This document shows positions 20,890 through 32,041 of a stretch of 64,000 nucleotides of DNA, piece by piece (positions within the stretch are counted from its first letter, which is position 1; the number at the start of each line of letters is the position of its first letter). Both the position numbers and the translations under genes were made by a program. Under the pieces are notes generated by a model. That model did not search any database. It was not told the DNA's origin and saw only the letters and a program-made list of their open reading frames with translations. Origin of the DNA: Cochliopodium minus (Eukaryota > Discosea > Himatismenida > Cochliopodiidae); contig JAMYWO010000010.1 in NCBI GenBank assembly GCA_024220525.1, forward strand, positions 251,944 to 315,943, given 5' to 3'.

Positions 20890-23800
20890 ATGGAGAATAA
20901 TAACAATGATTCAATAGACAGAAACAAATTAGATGGAATTTTGAAGAAATATTTTGGATATAGCACATTTAAAGATTCCCAACAGAAAATAATTGAAAAT
21001 TGCATTGCAGGTGATGATAATTTTGTATGCATGTCAACGGGGAGCGGGAAGAGTTTATGCTTTCAAATCCCATCATTATACACCAACAAAAAAACGCTAA
21101 TCATCTCTCCCCTCATCTCCCTTATCAACGATCAGATATTAAAGCTGAATACAATAGGGATAGGTGCAGTATCAATAAATTCAGAGACATCAAAAACAGA
21201 AGTGACAAATATATTAAAGAATCCCAAATGGAGGTTGCTTTATATAACACCAGAAAGATGCACAACCGAAAATTTCATGCCGTTATTAATGGAAATACAC
21301 AAAAATACACCATTCTGCCTCTTTGCGATAGATGAGGCCCATTGCATCTCTGAATGGGGAAACGATTTCAGGATCTCATATTCCAAATTATCGATTTTGA
21401 GAGAGACGATACCAGAAGTGCCAATCATGGCTTTGACTGCAACAGCCACAGAATTGGTGAAGAAAGATATCATGGAGAAATTAAAATTGAGAGATCCCAA
21501 AATCACCTTTACCACATTCAACAGACCCAATCTGTACTACTGCGCAAAGAAAAAAAAAAATTTTCATAAGGTGTTGAAGCTGGTGGCTAAGACGACAGAT
21601 CCCACTATCATCTATTGCAAAACCATCGATGATGTTGACAAGGTGGCTAGTTTCTTGTTGGACAACGGACTAAAGGTGGTCAAATACTACGCCAACATGA
21701 CTCCCCAGGAAAAAAAAAAGTCTCACGAGCAGTTCATGAAGGACGAAGTACAGGTATTGTGTGCATGTAAGCTTTTTGCTTTGTTTTTTTATAAAAGTAA
21801 ACTATCTTCATTAATTTTTTGTTTCTAGCTGTTGCTTATGGAATGGGAATTGACAAACCTGACATCAGAAACATAATACATTATGGTTTGCCCAAGAGCA
21901 TGGAGGTTTTTTTTTTTCAAAAAAAATATCTTTTATTCTTGGAACAACTCTATTAGAAAATACTTGCAAGATTTTGTTCTTTTTTTAATGCATTTTTTTT
22001 TTTAATTTAAAGTGTTACCAACAAGAGACCGGGAGAGCTGGAAGAGATGGTCAACAATCAAAGTGCACACTCTTGTGGGAAGATAGGGATCTCGTTCTCA
22101 ACAACCTCTTCTCAAAGTCCAGTTCGGACGGCCAAAATAATGAGAGTGTACGAAAGTACGTCAACGAGAAGATCTGCAGAAGAAAATATATCCTTCACCA
22201 CTTTCAAGAGGAGATTAAAGAGAAGCAACTAATTTGTTGTGACAACTGCGAGAACATTTTGCCTACCAGGGATCTCTCCAAGGAGTCTTACATGTTCATT
22301 TACACTGTCAAAAATTGTGGGCAAAAGTTTGGCACTGGAAAAATCATTGATATTTTGAGGGGCAGTGGGAACAGTACCATCATTAAAAATGAATTGAACA
22401 AATCCACCTATTATGGGGAGGGAAGCAACAAGGAGGTCAACTTTTGGAAGGAACTCTCTTCTTTGCTTGTGGTTGAAGGATTCCTCGAGCATGAGTACAT
22501 GACCAACTCTTTCAAGAAGACCATTTCCATCATCAAAGTTACCAACAAAGGCTTGGACCTCTTAAAACGAAAGGTAAGAAGTCTTTTTTTTTAAATAAAA
22601 AAAGGAAAATTTCATTCTTTAAATCTTTTTTAGATTGAAGAAGTGAAACTCGTTTTTTCTATCCCCACAAACATGTCCTTCTTAGCACAGAAGCCCAACA
22701 AAACCAAAAAGCCCATATACGACCCCAATAAGAAACTCAATCTCAACGAGACCGAGCAGAAGCTATTTACTGAACTCTTCGAGCTTCGTAAGAACGTTTC
22801 TGTCAAAGAAAACATCCCTCCCTACCTCATTTGTAACGAGAATGCAATGCAGCAGATGGCTCTCATCAAGCCTATAGACAAACAAGCTTTCAAGACTATC
22901 AATGGGATTAACGAGAAGCAATGTGAGAGTTACCATTCTGTGTTTTGTGAGTTCATTGCAGAGTATTGTGTTCAAAACGGCTTGAAGACTAATGTTTTTT
23001 CCAAGTTTAATGACACCAACGTCACTTCCAAACTGTCTGCTTCTAAACTTGAGACTTTTAGGTAAAAAAAAAATTTAAATTTAATATCAAATATTAAATA
23101 TTAAAACATTTTAAATATCCATTTAAATTGAATAGTTTTTTTAAATCGATATTTATTTTTAAAGGTACTTTGTTGATGGATTAACTGTTGATCAGATCGC
23201 TGAAAAGAAAAAAATTCAAAAATCTACAGTGATTGGATACCTCTTCAACTGCTATGAGCTCGGGTGTCCCTTCCAGCAGCCATGGGAGGACTTTAAGACC
23301 ATATTCAACGTTTCGGAGAAGAACTTACAAGATCTCGCCTCTCTTCCCAATTTTTTCAACATGACCTTTACTCAAATCAAAGAGGTTCATCCTGAGATGG
23401 ATTATAATTCATACAAATACTTTTCCATTTCAAAGAAAATTAACAAGGGAACTATTAGTGAGAATCATAGCAATAATGATGAAAATAACAGTAATAATGA
23501 AAGCAATATTATTAATAATAATAACAATAACATAAGTATAACAAAAAGCATCAGTAACAACAATAGTAAAAATGAGAATGATGTTGGTGATGGGGACGTA
23601 AGTGCGATCGATCTGAGCATTTATAAGAATACCAGCAAAAATTATGGATTCAACAAAAATAACAATTTTAATATTACCAATAACAATACAAATAACAATA
23701 ATTTAAATAAGAACAGCCCAAATAACAATAACAACACCAACCCGTTTGACGTTTATGAGAATAACACTGATATTGACGAGATCGATCTTTTGAACGAAGA

Positions 23801-25001
23801 AGATTTCGAAAGCAACAGCACTAACATTAAAATCAGCAGTACGAACAACAATAACAACACCAAAAATCTTAACATCAATAATAACCCTAAAAATAATACA
23901 AATAATAATACTAATACTCATAATTCTAATACAAGTATCAATCTCAATTTCTCGAACAATAATAATCGTACCAACAATACTAACACATCTGCTCCGAAAT
24001 CTCCTGTCAAGAACTCTGCCTTCCTCAATTCTGCCAAGAAAACAATCACCAATCCTTTTCCCTCCAAATTCTCTTCCCAAAACCTCCCTCCCAAAATTCC
24101 TTCTCCTCCTTCTCCCACCAAATTAACCTCTTTCCCCAATAACAACCTGAATAGTGATAACTCTACTCAGTCTGAGAATGAAAAGAAAAGAAAATTACCC
24201 ACCTACTTCCCTTCTAATAACAAAAATGTTGGTAACAACTCTTTTAATAACAACAATAAAAGTAACACAAATAATACCTCAAATCATACCAAAACCAACC
24301 TCGTTTTAAACTCTACCAACAAGCGTGTCAACATTTCTGCCACCAATCCTTTTACTCACAACAAAATCATCCCCAATAACTCTCCTACAAGCAATTCCCC
24401 CAACAATAACAATAATGTTAATAATCTTTCCCCAACTAGACCTGTAAATAACTTTTTCAACAAGACAAATGTGAACAATCAGTCAAATCCCTCACAACAA
24501 AGTCAATGTACCCAAAACTCTAACAGCAATAACCTGACTTCCTCTTTGAAAGTTTCCAACAACACTAACAATAACCATAGTGGCATTACTCAAAGCCAAA
24601 GTACACAAAGTACTCAAAGTAGCCACATTACACCTACTCTCAAAGTTTCTAACAATAACAACGATAACAATAACGGTGGTAGCACTCAAAGTAGCCAAAG
24701 TTCTTTCAAAAAAAATTTACAAACTTCTCTCATTGGAATTAGTAATTGCAACCAAAACTCTCAGGGTGAACAGGATGACTACTCTTCTACTATTCATGAA
24801 GTCTCCAACATGTTAACTGATTTGAGGGATGATTTAGTGACCCCTCACAATCCTAGCCAACCTGATCCTCATAGGATGCTTGAGTTGGAGAAGAAGAAGC
24901 ACAAGTTCGAGATTGAGAAAATCAAAAAGGAGTATGAAGATAAGCTTCTGGAAAAAGATAAAATCATTGAATCCATCAAAAAGATTTTACATAATTATTA
25001 A
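20890..25001 (+). CDS. RecQ-family DNA helicase, WRN-like architecture
   Basis: Five exons: 20890-21766, 21829-21905, 22013-22573, 22634-23061 and 23165-25001, all phases consistent, about 1259 residues. Motifs: FKDSQQKIIENCIAGDD (motif 0), MSTGSGKSLCFQIP (I), AIDEAHCISEWGNDFR (DEAH, II), MALTATAT (III), TIIYCKT (IV), VAYGMGIDKPDIRNIIHYG (V), QQETGRAGRDGQ (VI). The RecQ-Ct zinc cysteines are present (CRRKYILHHF, then CCDNC), followed by the winged-helix RQC, an HRDC domain (PPYLICNENAMQQMALIKP) and an HTH_40 motif (DGLTVDQIAEKKKIQKSTVI). A tail of about 500 residues is asparagine-, serine- and proline-rich and ends in a coiled coil (LELEKKKHKFEIEKIKKEYE). No WRN exonuclease is present. It unwinds DNA 3' to 5' in repair and replication restart. 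The tail's low-complexity text is the main oddity. Confidence 0.93.
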
Positions 25002-25076
25002 AAAGATGATAATTAACTAGTTCTTTGTTAATATATAAAATCAAAATTTCAAAAAGATAAATTTAAAAAAAAAAAA

Positions 25077-26093
25077 ATGAAGGAAGAAAAGAAATTTAAC
25101 GATATTTTTGATAAAGTGAATGACTATGGAAAATATAGACCCAATTATCCTCCTGAAATATTAAATTCTATCGTGGAATATCATGGTGACAATCCCAGAG
25201 AGATGGCTTATGATATTGCTTGTGGGACAGGACAATTGACATTCGATTTGACCAGATTTTTTAAAAGAGTAGTAGGGCTTGAACCAAGTGAGTATATCCC
25301 AAATAAAAAAATTATACTTTAATAATTTAGATATGACATTAAACCACATACATTTATCCTTTCCAATAATTAATTAAAGGTGAATTGCAAAGATCCCAAA
25401 TAGAAGATATAAAAGAAAAAACAGATAAAAATTGCGAAGAAATTTCATTCTTGACAGGGACCGCCGAAAATTTGCCTTTTAAAGACGAATCTGCTGATTT
25501 AGTGACAGTGGCTCAAGCCATCCATTGGTTTGATATCGACGCTTTTTTTTTAGAAGCAAAAAGGGTTCTTAAAACCAATGGTACTTTAGCTGTTGGTAAT
25601 TTTTTATTTAAATTGAAAAATCATGAAATATATTAAACATCGTTCATAGTTGGATATGGTACTCCCTTTTTTGAGGGATTTGATACTGGTAATCAACTTT
25701 GGAGAGACTGTTATTTTCAAGAGATCAGACAATATTTTCCTATGAACCAATGTGAAATTTTTTTTAATAAAAATTAATCCTTAAAAATAATTCTATTAAA
25801 AATTTTAAAGATACTGGAAAATCTATCAGAGATCATATAGATGAAGGATACAAAAACATTACCCTTCCTTTCAAAAACCAACAAAGTTTCACAAGCAAAA
25901 CAGTGAAGGAGATGGATGTTGATGGATTTTTTAATTACTTGGACACTGCTTCGGCTGTTGCGGTGATGAAGAAAAAACAAAAAGGAGATGTGCTCACCAA
26001 ACTACACGGGAATCTTTCCAAAAGCTTGGAGATCACAAAGAAAAAGACCTTTAAAGTCATTTATCCTATTTTTGCTCTTTATGGAAAGAAATA
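25077..26093 (+). CDS. Class I SAM-dependent methyltransferase
   Basis: Four exons beginning at ATG 25077 (MKEEKKFNDIFDKVNDYGKY). The SAM-binding motif I is MAYDIACGTGQLTFDL followed by VVGLEPS. After the first intron come TGTAENLPFKDESADLVTVA, QAIHWFD and AKRVLKTNGTLAV, the Methyltransf_11 order. Two more short introns lead to VGYGTPFFEGFD, MNQYTGKSIRDHIDEGY and the C-terminus FKVIYPIFALYGKK. It resembles the trans-aconitate/UbiE-like group found in fungi, plants and Dictyostelium, about 270 residues, probably cytosolic. The substrate cannot be told. It sits tail-to-tail with the receptor gene to the right, 100 bp apart. Confidence 0.85.
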
Positions 26094-26193
26094 AATGTTT
26101 CCTAAAAATTAAATTTGTAAACTTTGAATATTTTTTATAATTTTTTAATATATAAATTCGTTTTCTTTTTTTTTTTTAAAATCATTTTCCCAA

Positions 26194-26946
26194 TTAATTG
26201 TCAGCATCGGAATCAGTAACCATTTCATACTCTTCACCTTCGAACTCTTCTTCCTCCTCCCAAGTATACTCATTTTCATCTTCCATTTCTTCTTCATAAG
26301 AAACATCCTCCCTTGATTGAGACTGAGAATGAGAAACTTGTTTATTTTCAAAGGTCATTTCGAACTTGCGAGGTTTGTGTTTTTGAATCTTTTCCTGCCT
26401 GACAACAGGCTTCTTTTCATTCTTATTATTCTTATGTCTGTTGATTGGGTGGTTGTTGTTATTGTCGTCAGACTCTGATTCGTAACTTCTAGGATGTTTG
26501 TAAATAACAGGCCTGTAGAAAAATAAGAAAATGAAAAAAATGAAAAAATAAAAATCAATTTTTAAGTAGAACGAAATAAAATGATTTTTAATAAGGGAAA
26601 AAAAAAATAATTTACTGAGTTTGTTTGTGCTTTTGAGTAGTTGTTGTTCTCTTTCTATTTTGTTGAAAATCGCTGCTTTCGTTGTAACGTTCATCAGAGT
26701 ATTCGTCGTCAATCGAAGGGGAAGGCTCATAAACAACATAATAAGAACGAGGAGGGACAGAGCTGTCTATGTGTTTGGTAGGAACGTCAAGATGTTCACT
26801 TTCGCTGTCCTCCAATCGAGAGATTTTGATTTTTTCTTGCTTTTTGAGGACGACTGGTTGTGGTATGAGGGAGTATTCGAAGACTCCTGGAATCTTTTTG
26901 TTTTAAAAAAAATAAATAAAAAATAAAAAAATAAAAATAAAAAAAT

Positions 26947-26978
<32 letters not shown>

Positions 26979-28081
26979 TAAAAAAATAAAAATAAAAAAA
27001 TAAAAAAATAAAAAATAAAAAAATAAATAAATTCAATTAAAAAAAAAAATAAAAAAATAAAAAATAAAAAAATTCAATTAAAAAAAAAATAAAAATAAAA
27101 AAATAAATAAAATAAAAAAATTATTTACTTCTATTTCTTTTGTTTTGTTTCCCATGGTTGCAATGAAAACAATCATTATCAAGATAAAGAACAAGACAGC
27201 AATGGCCAATGGAATGAGCCAGACAGGAAAGGTTTCATGAGGAACGCGACCTGCAGGGATCATAGGTGACGCGAACAACCCGAATGGAACGAGGGGAATG
27301 ATTCTGACAGCGAATTGAGTGGTGTGGTTACACTGGCAAAAAGCAATGGTTCCTATAATAAAAATTAAAAAACAAAACTTAACAATAAAAAGTAGAAAAT
27401 AAAAAGAATGGAAAATAATCAACAAAAATTAAATAATATGGAGAAAAAAATGTTAATATCAAATTTAAAAATGAAAAAATTAATTGTTTAAAAATAAAAT
27501 GAAAAATGAAAAAATAATAAAATAAATGAAGCAAAAGAATAATTAAAAAAAATTTGGAAAATAAATAAATGTTAAAAAAAGGATGATAAAATTTAAAAAA
27601 GAAAAATAAAAAATAAATAATTATAAAAAAAAAAACATTGATAAAAATGTTAACTTACCGTTGCTCAACAAAGTGACTTCCTTTGAGCAACCAAGACCGG
27701 TCCATGCAGTACCATTCCAGGAAACACATTGGAAGGCTTGTGTTTCAGTGAGGTTGACATCCTTGAAGAGGGGGAGGTAGATGTTGAGGGGGGAGGACAA
27801 GTTGGAGAGGCGGGCAGGGGACAAGTTTTCGGTTTTGAGAAAGGTGACGTCGAAGATTGGTGTTGCCAAGACGGAACCGTTGGCCCATGTGTAGATATTG
27901 TCCCTTACTACGTAACCAGTGGTAATGACTTGGAAGGAAAAAAATTTTGTCAAAAAAAATTGAAAAAATGAATAAAATAAAAAGGATTAAAAATAAAAAT
28001 AATAAAAAAATAAAAAGAAAAAAAATTAAGTGATGAATAATCAGAAAAGAAAAAATGACAAAATTGAAAGAAAAGATAAAA

Positions 28082-28112
<31 letters not shown>

Positions 28113-31100
28113 CAACAAAAAGAAATAAAAAAAATAAGAAATGATAAATTAAAATAAATTAAAAAAAAATAATCGTGAAAAAAAAAAATAAAAATTTTTT
28201 TCTTACTTTCTTGAGCGTTCCCAGTCAAAGAGAGGAGCTGTTGCTTGACGCTGGCAGTGTAGTTGACGACGAAAGACCCGTCAGCAGTGGTGATGTTGAA
28301 GCCGAAAGGAAAAGTGTTGGTGTAAAGATCAGGGAGCAAAGTGTCGCGTCTCACAAGGATGCTGAGACCAGAGCTGTTGACAAAGCGGGTTTGAGAGTTG
28401 AGGACGATTGAAGCTTGACTTTTTCTGAGGATCTCTTCGGTGACGTTTTGGAAAAAGGTGGTGAGGTGCTTTCCCTTGTTGAGGGTGTTTTGGAATTGTT
28501 GTGGGGTGGTGGCGCGATCGAAGTAGTTGTTTTGTCTTTGGGCTTTGAGGACTAAGCTCACTGCTTCAGAGTAGATTTGGGCGGTGGTGATGTCGTACGG
28601 GAGGACGCTTGTTTTAAAAAAATTCAAATTGATTAATTTTCAAAAAAAAATAATTAACGGGTTCTTTAAAAAATAATCAACGAAAAAATTATTAATTTCA
28701 AAAAAATAATTAACGGGGTTTATTCAAAAATAAATTGAAAAAAAATGATTAAAATAATTGACATTGAAAAAAAAAAATAATGAAAAAAAAAAATTAACGT
28801 ACTAAAAATTCATTTTAATAAAATTAAAATGATGAACAAAAAAAAAAAAATAAGCGAAATTTTAAAAAAAATTACGTTCCACTCAATGCGCTTGTTATGG
28901 AATCAGCTGCCAAAACTTGGAAGTTCAAGTTCAAAAAGTAGCTTGCCTTGACAGATTCCAAATCGATCAAACCCAACAAAGGGAGGAAGTATCTCGAGTT
29001 GACGACCTTGTAGTAGAGATCCCTCAAAACGCTGATGTCGTACCACAATACTCTAAGACGAGCTAACTCTTCAGCAGTGTAGTTGGTGCTACGAGACAAA
29101 AGACTGTACAAAGAAAAGAGAGACTGTTGGATTTGGAGGATGTCGCTGTTGTTGACTGCGCTCCCGAGCAAGAGAGATGTCGCATTTTGGAGGTACTGGA
29201 GCTCTTCTGCAGTATCGGTAATGTTGTCCGATCTTTCGTTGGTTACATTGATTCCTTTAATAAAAAAAAAAGATTGTAAATTTTTGAGTTAAAATAGAAA
29301 TAATATGAATCTGAATATTAAAATAACAAAATTTTGTTTAAATTTTGAACTGACAATCAAAATAATGTTTACATTTCGAAATATTTAAAAAAAAATGATT
29401 ACCTGGCAAACTAACAATAACAGAACTAGCTCCAGTGTCACTGATAGTTACTCCAATTTCGGTGGCGTTGTGAGGAAGTACGAATTGCACGGTGTTGTAA
29501 AGTACAGGGCCAGTGACAAGAGGAATTTGAAATTGGTGAGGATCTTTGGAGCTTTTCCACCAGAAAAAATAAGAAAGAGGGTAATCCAAAGAGTCGTCGA
29601 AATAACCGGTACAAGTAACAGTGAGGACAGTAACGAGAGCTTCAACACCAGATTCGTCGCCAGTCAAAATACAGTCTCCTCCTCTAGGGATGTCGTTTGC
29701 TTGAAAGTTGATGAAATATTGGCCCGGATCACCTGCAGTGAGAGTGTATGTGGATTGAAAAGTGTAGATTCTCCCTTCCTCAAAGGAGTCTTTTGGTAAA
29801 AACAAAATTCTAGAGTCATCACTAGTAAAAGATACGTTTTCAAACTTTAATTGATCGGTGATCTCTTCCCATTTGTAGGAAACAGTGGAACCTTTGAAAG
29901 GTTGTGCATTGGTGAGAAGTGCAAGTTCCTCAGTAGGAGAAAACTTGAGTCTGTTGAACTGCGTCTTAAATCCGTCAGAGTTGAGGAGAGAAATAGTTCC
30001 TTGGGGAACATCGTTCCACGCAACTTGCAACAAAACAATCGCTCTAGATTTTCTTTGGTTCTGAGCATCAGTTGCAAACAACTCGAAGTACCAATCTCCA
30101 GGTGACAAGTTGGATGCTTCAAACTCTACGGTAGCACCTGTAAGAAAGTCGTCGACAGGACATTCATTGTTAGGCAAGATCTCTTGGTAACATTCCCAAT
30201 CAAAGGTAAGTTGGGTGACATCTTCGTAGAGACCCACATAATTTGATGCATTCAAAGATACGGTGCTGAGACGGTTGACCAAATAGGTGGGGATTTGACC
30301 TACGGTGAGAGAGGAGAATCCTACTTGTAATTCGATGGTATCTCTTCCTAATGAGCTCAGATTATCATCTAAGGAGACGGATACCTCGATCGTATAGGTA
30401 TATCCTGCTCTGAGTGTTCCTGGTGGAAGATTGAGCACATTAGTGATGGATGTGCTCAAATCGAATTCTACCATTGGTCCTATTGTCTTATCCCATGCGA
30501 ATCTAAATCTGCTTCCTGATATTTGTGGAGAGGTGCAATTATCGTTATCATCCAAGGTTGCTTCTGCATACACGATTATATTGTCTTCTGGATATACCAC
30601 GAGTGATGATGGTCCTACTATATTTACATTCACTCTTGAGATTGCTTGCCTTGTTACTCTATGTGTGGTGATGCTGGAGATCCCTGCAAAATTGGTCACA
30701 TTTAATGTGAAGATATATTGCGCTCCTGGCTTCAATTCACTTGTATCCACCTCTATTGTGGTGGTTGTTAATGTTTCCAAATTATTATTGATTGCTATCA
30801 AATTGGCCAAACTATCAGTATTTGAATATACAGACCATAAGATTCTTGAAGGATCTCTATTTCCTGTTCCTCCCATTATATCCCCTATCAATTTTAATTT
30901 CTGGGAACATACGCTTATTTCTGTCACTGCATCGATGGAGATGATAGGTCCTGTTATCGAGGATCCATATGTCAAACTTACATCATTAGGATTCGTTAGA
31001 TTTCCTTCAAATGATGGGGTCCATCCAACATTTATGGATGGTGATACTCCCAATCTCACTGATAACAATTTATTGCTCTTCCAAAAACAATATGCTCCTG

Positions 31101-31776
31101 CTCCAAATTCCGTTGTGGATGTGAAATATTCCCCACAATCACTATTACTGAAATTAAAATTTGTATATGCTACATCAAATCCAAAATCTAATTCTGTGAG
31201 GGATACTCTGAAAATAGCTTCATATAATACAGGATTGTTTGCTAATTTTTTTTTAAAAAATTATTAATTCATTCAAAAAAGATTTAAAGTTAGTCTTTAC
31301 AACAAGTTTTATAACTCCATGAAGTACATATTTCTTGGAATGGTCTGGATTCATCTCCAGATTGACATTCATTAGCACTTGCGCACCATCCACATCCTGC
31401 AGTTTCACTACATATTCCACAAGATGTGATCGCACTACAATTTCTGTCTAATTTTGTGGATAAATCAAATATTGAATTAAATAAATTGTTAAAAATATAT
31501 TCATTTATGATTCATTTATGATTCATTTATTTTTTGAAATTTTTTGTTATTACTTGGACAACTTGCAAAAAACCAATTTGTTGTATTTTGATAGCATGAT
31601 GAATTATTTGATATTGATCCTGTCATTGATCCAAATGTACATGATGAATCCAAATTACACCAACCACAATCATTGTCAACTGTACACTCATCACAACTTT
31701 GTGCAACACAATTTTCACCATTTACCATCAAAAAACATGATAAAACCAATATAACCAAGATTAATATCTCTTTCAT
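26194..31776 (-). CDS. PSI-REJ-GPS single-pass receptor (polycystin-1-like ectodomain)
   Basis: About nine minus-strand exons. Exon 1 (ATG 31776) encodes a signal peptide (MKEILILVILVLSCFLMVNG) and a PSI-like cysteine module (CDECTVDNDCGWCNLDSSC). A second such module follows (CGICSETAGCGWCASANEC). The large exon about 31240-29400 is a REJ-type ectodomain with Ig-like repeats (GPSSLVVYPEDNIIVYAEA, LTFDWECYQ, LSPGDWYFELFATDAQNQRK). Downstream exons hold a GAIN-like stretch. A complete GPS motif follows: CVSWNGTAWTGLGC, then FCQCNHTTQFAV, where autoproteolysis would fall in HTT. After one membrane helix (FPVWLIPLAIAVLFFILIMI) comes an acidic, Ser- and Arg-rich cytoplasmic tail ending MVTDSDADN. 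No PLAT domain or polycystin channel segments follow. Likely an adhesion or sensory surface receptor. Many N-x-S/T sites. Introns around 26.9-27.1 kb are repeat-filled. Confidence 0.85.
26895..27125. repeat. Intronic (AAAAAT)n tract (T-rich on the sense strand)
   Basis: Almost pure AAAAAT/AAATAAAAAT units lie within a minus-strand intron of the receptor gene. Read on the gene's own strand the tract is T-rich, matching the orientation of tracts in plus-strand genes. Confidence 0.9.
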
Positions 31777-32041
31777 CTATTTTATTGTGATGTTATTGTA
31801 TTATCAAACAAGTATTTAATGGTTTCCAAATAACAAGTTTTTTTTATTTTTTTAAGGTAGCATATTTGAAAAGTCATAAAAAAAAAATTAAAATATTTCA
31901 CTTAAAAAATGATTTTGAATATATGAAAGTTGATCAATCAAATGGTGAAATGTGAAGATTATATGCTTGAAAAGTTTTAATGTTCAAAAAAATTGCTTCC
32001 ATAAATAAAAAGTGTTAATAATACAAGAAAATGAAAATTCA
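31777..32041. other. Intergenic spacer, nothing recognised
   Basis: This is the 5' flank of the receptor gene and 3' flank of the remodeller-like gene, both on the minus strand. It holds A/T-rich text with no open frame, repeat or motif I can support. The receptor's promoter should lie here. Confidence 0.5.

Noticed and set aside
29395-30105. Plus-strand open frames opposite the receptor and p400-like exons
   Set aside because: They are antisense shadows of confident minus-strand exons with no domain content.
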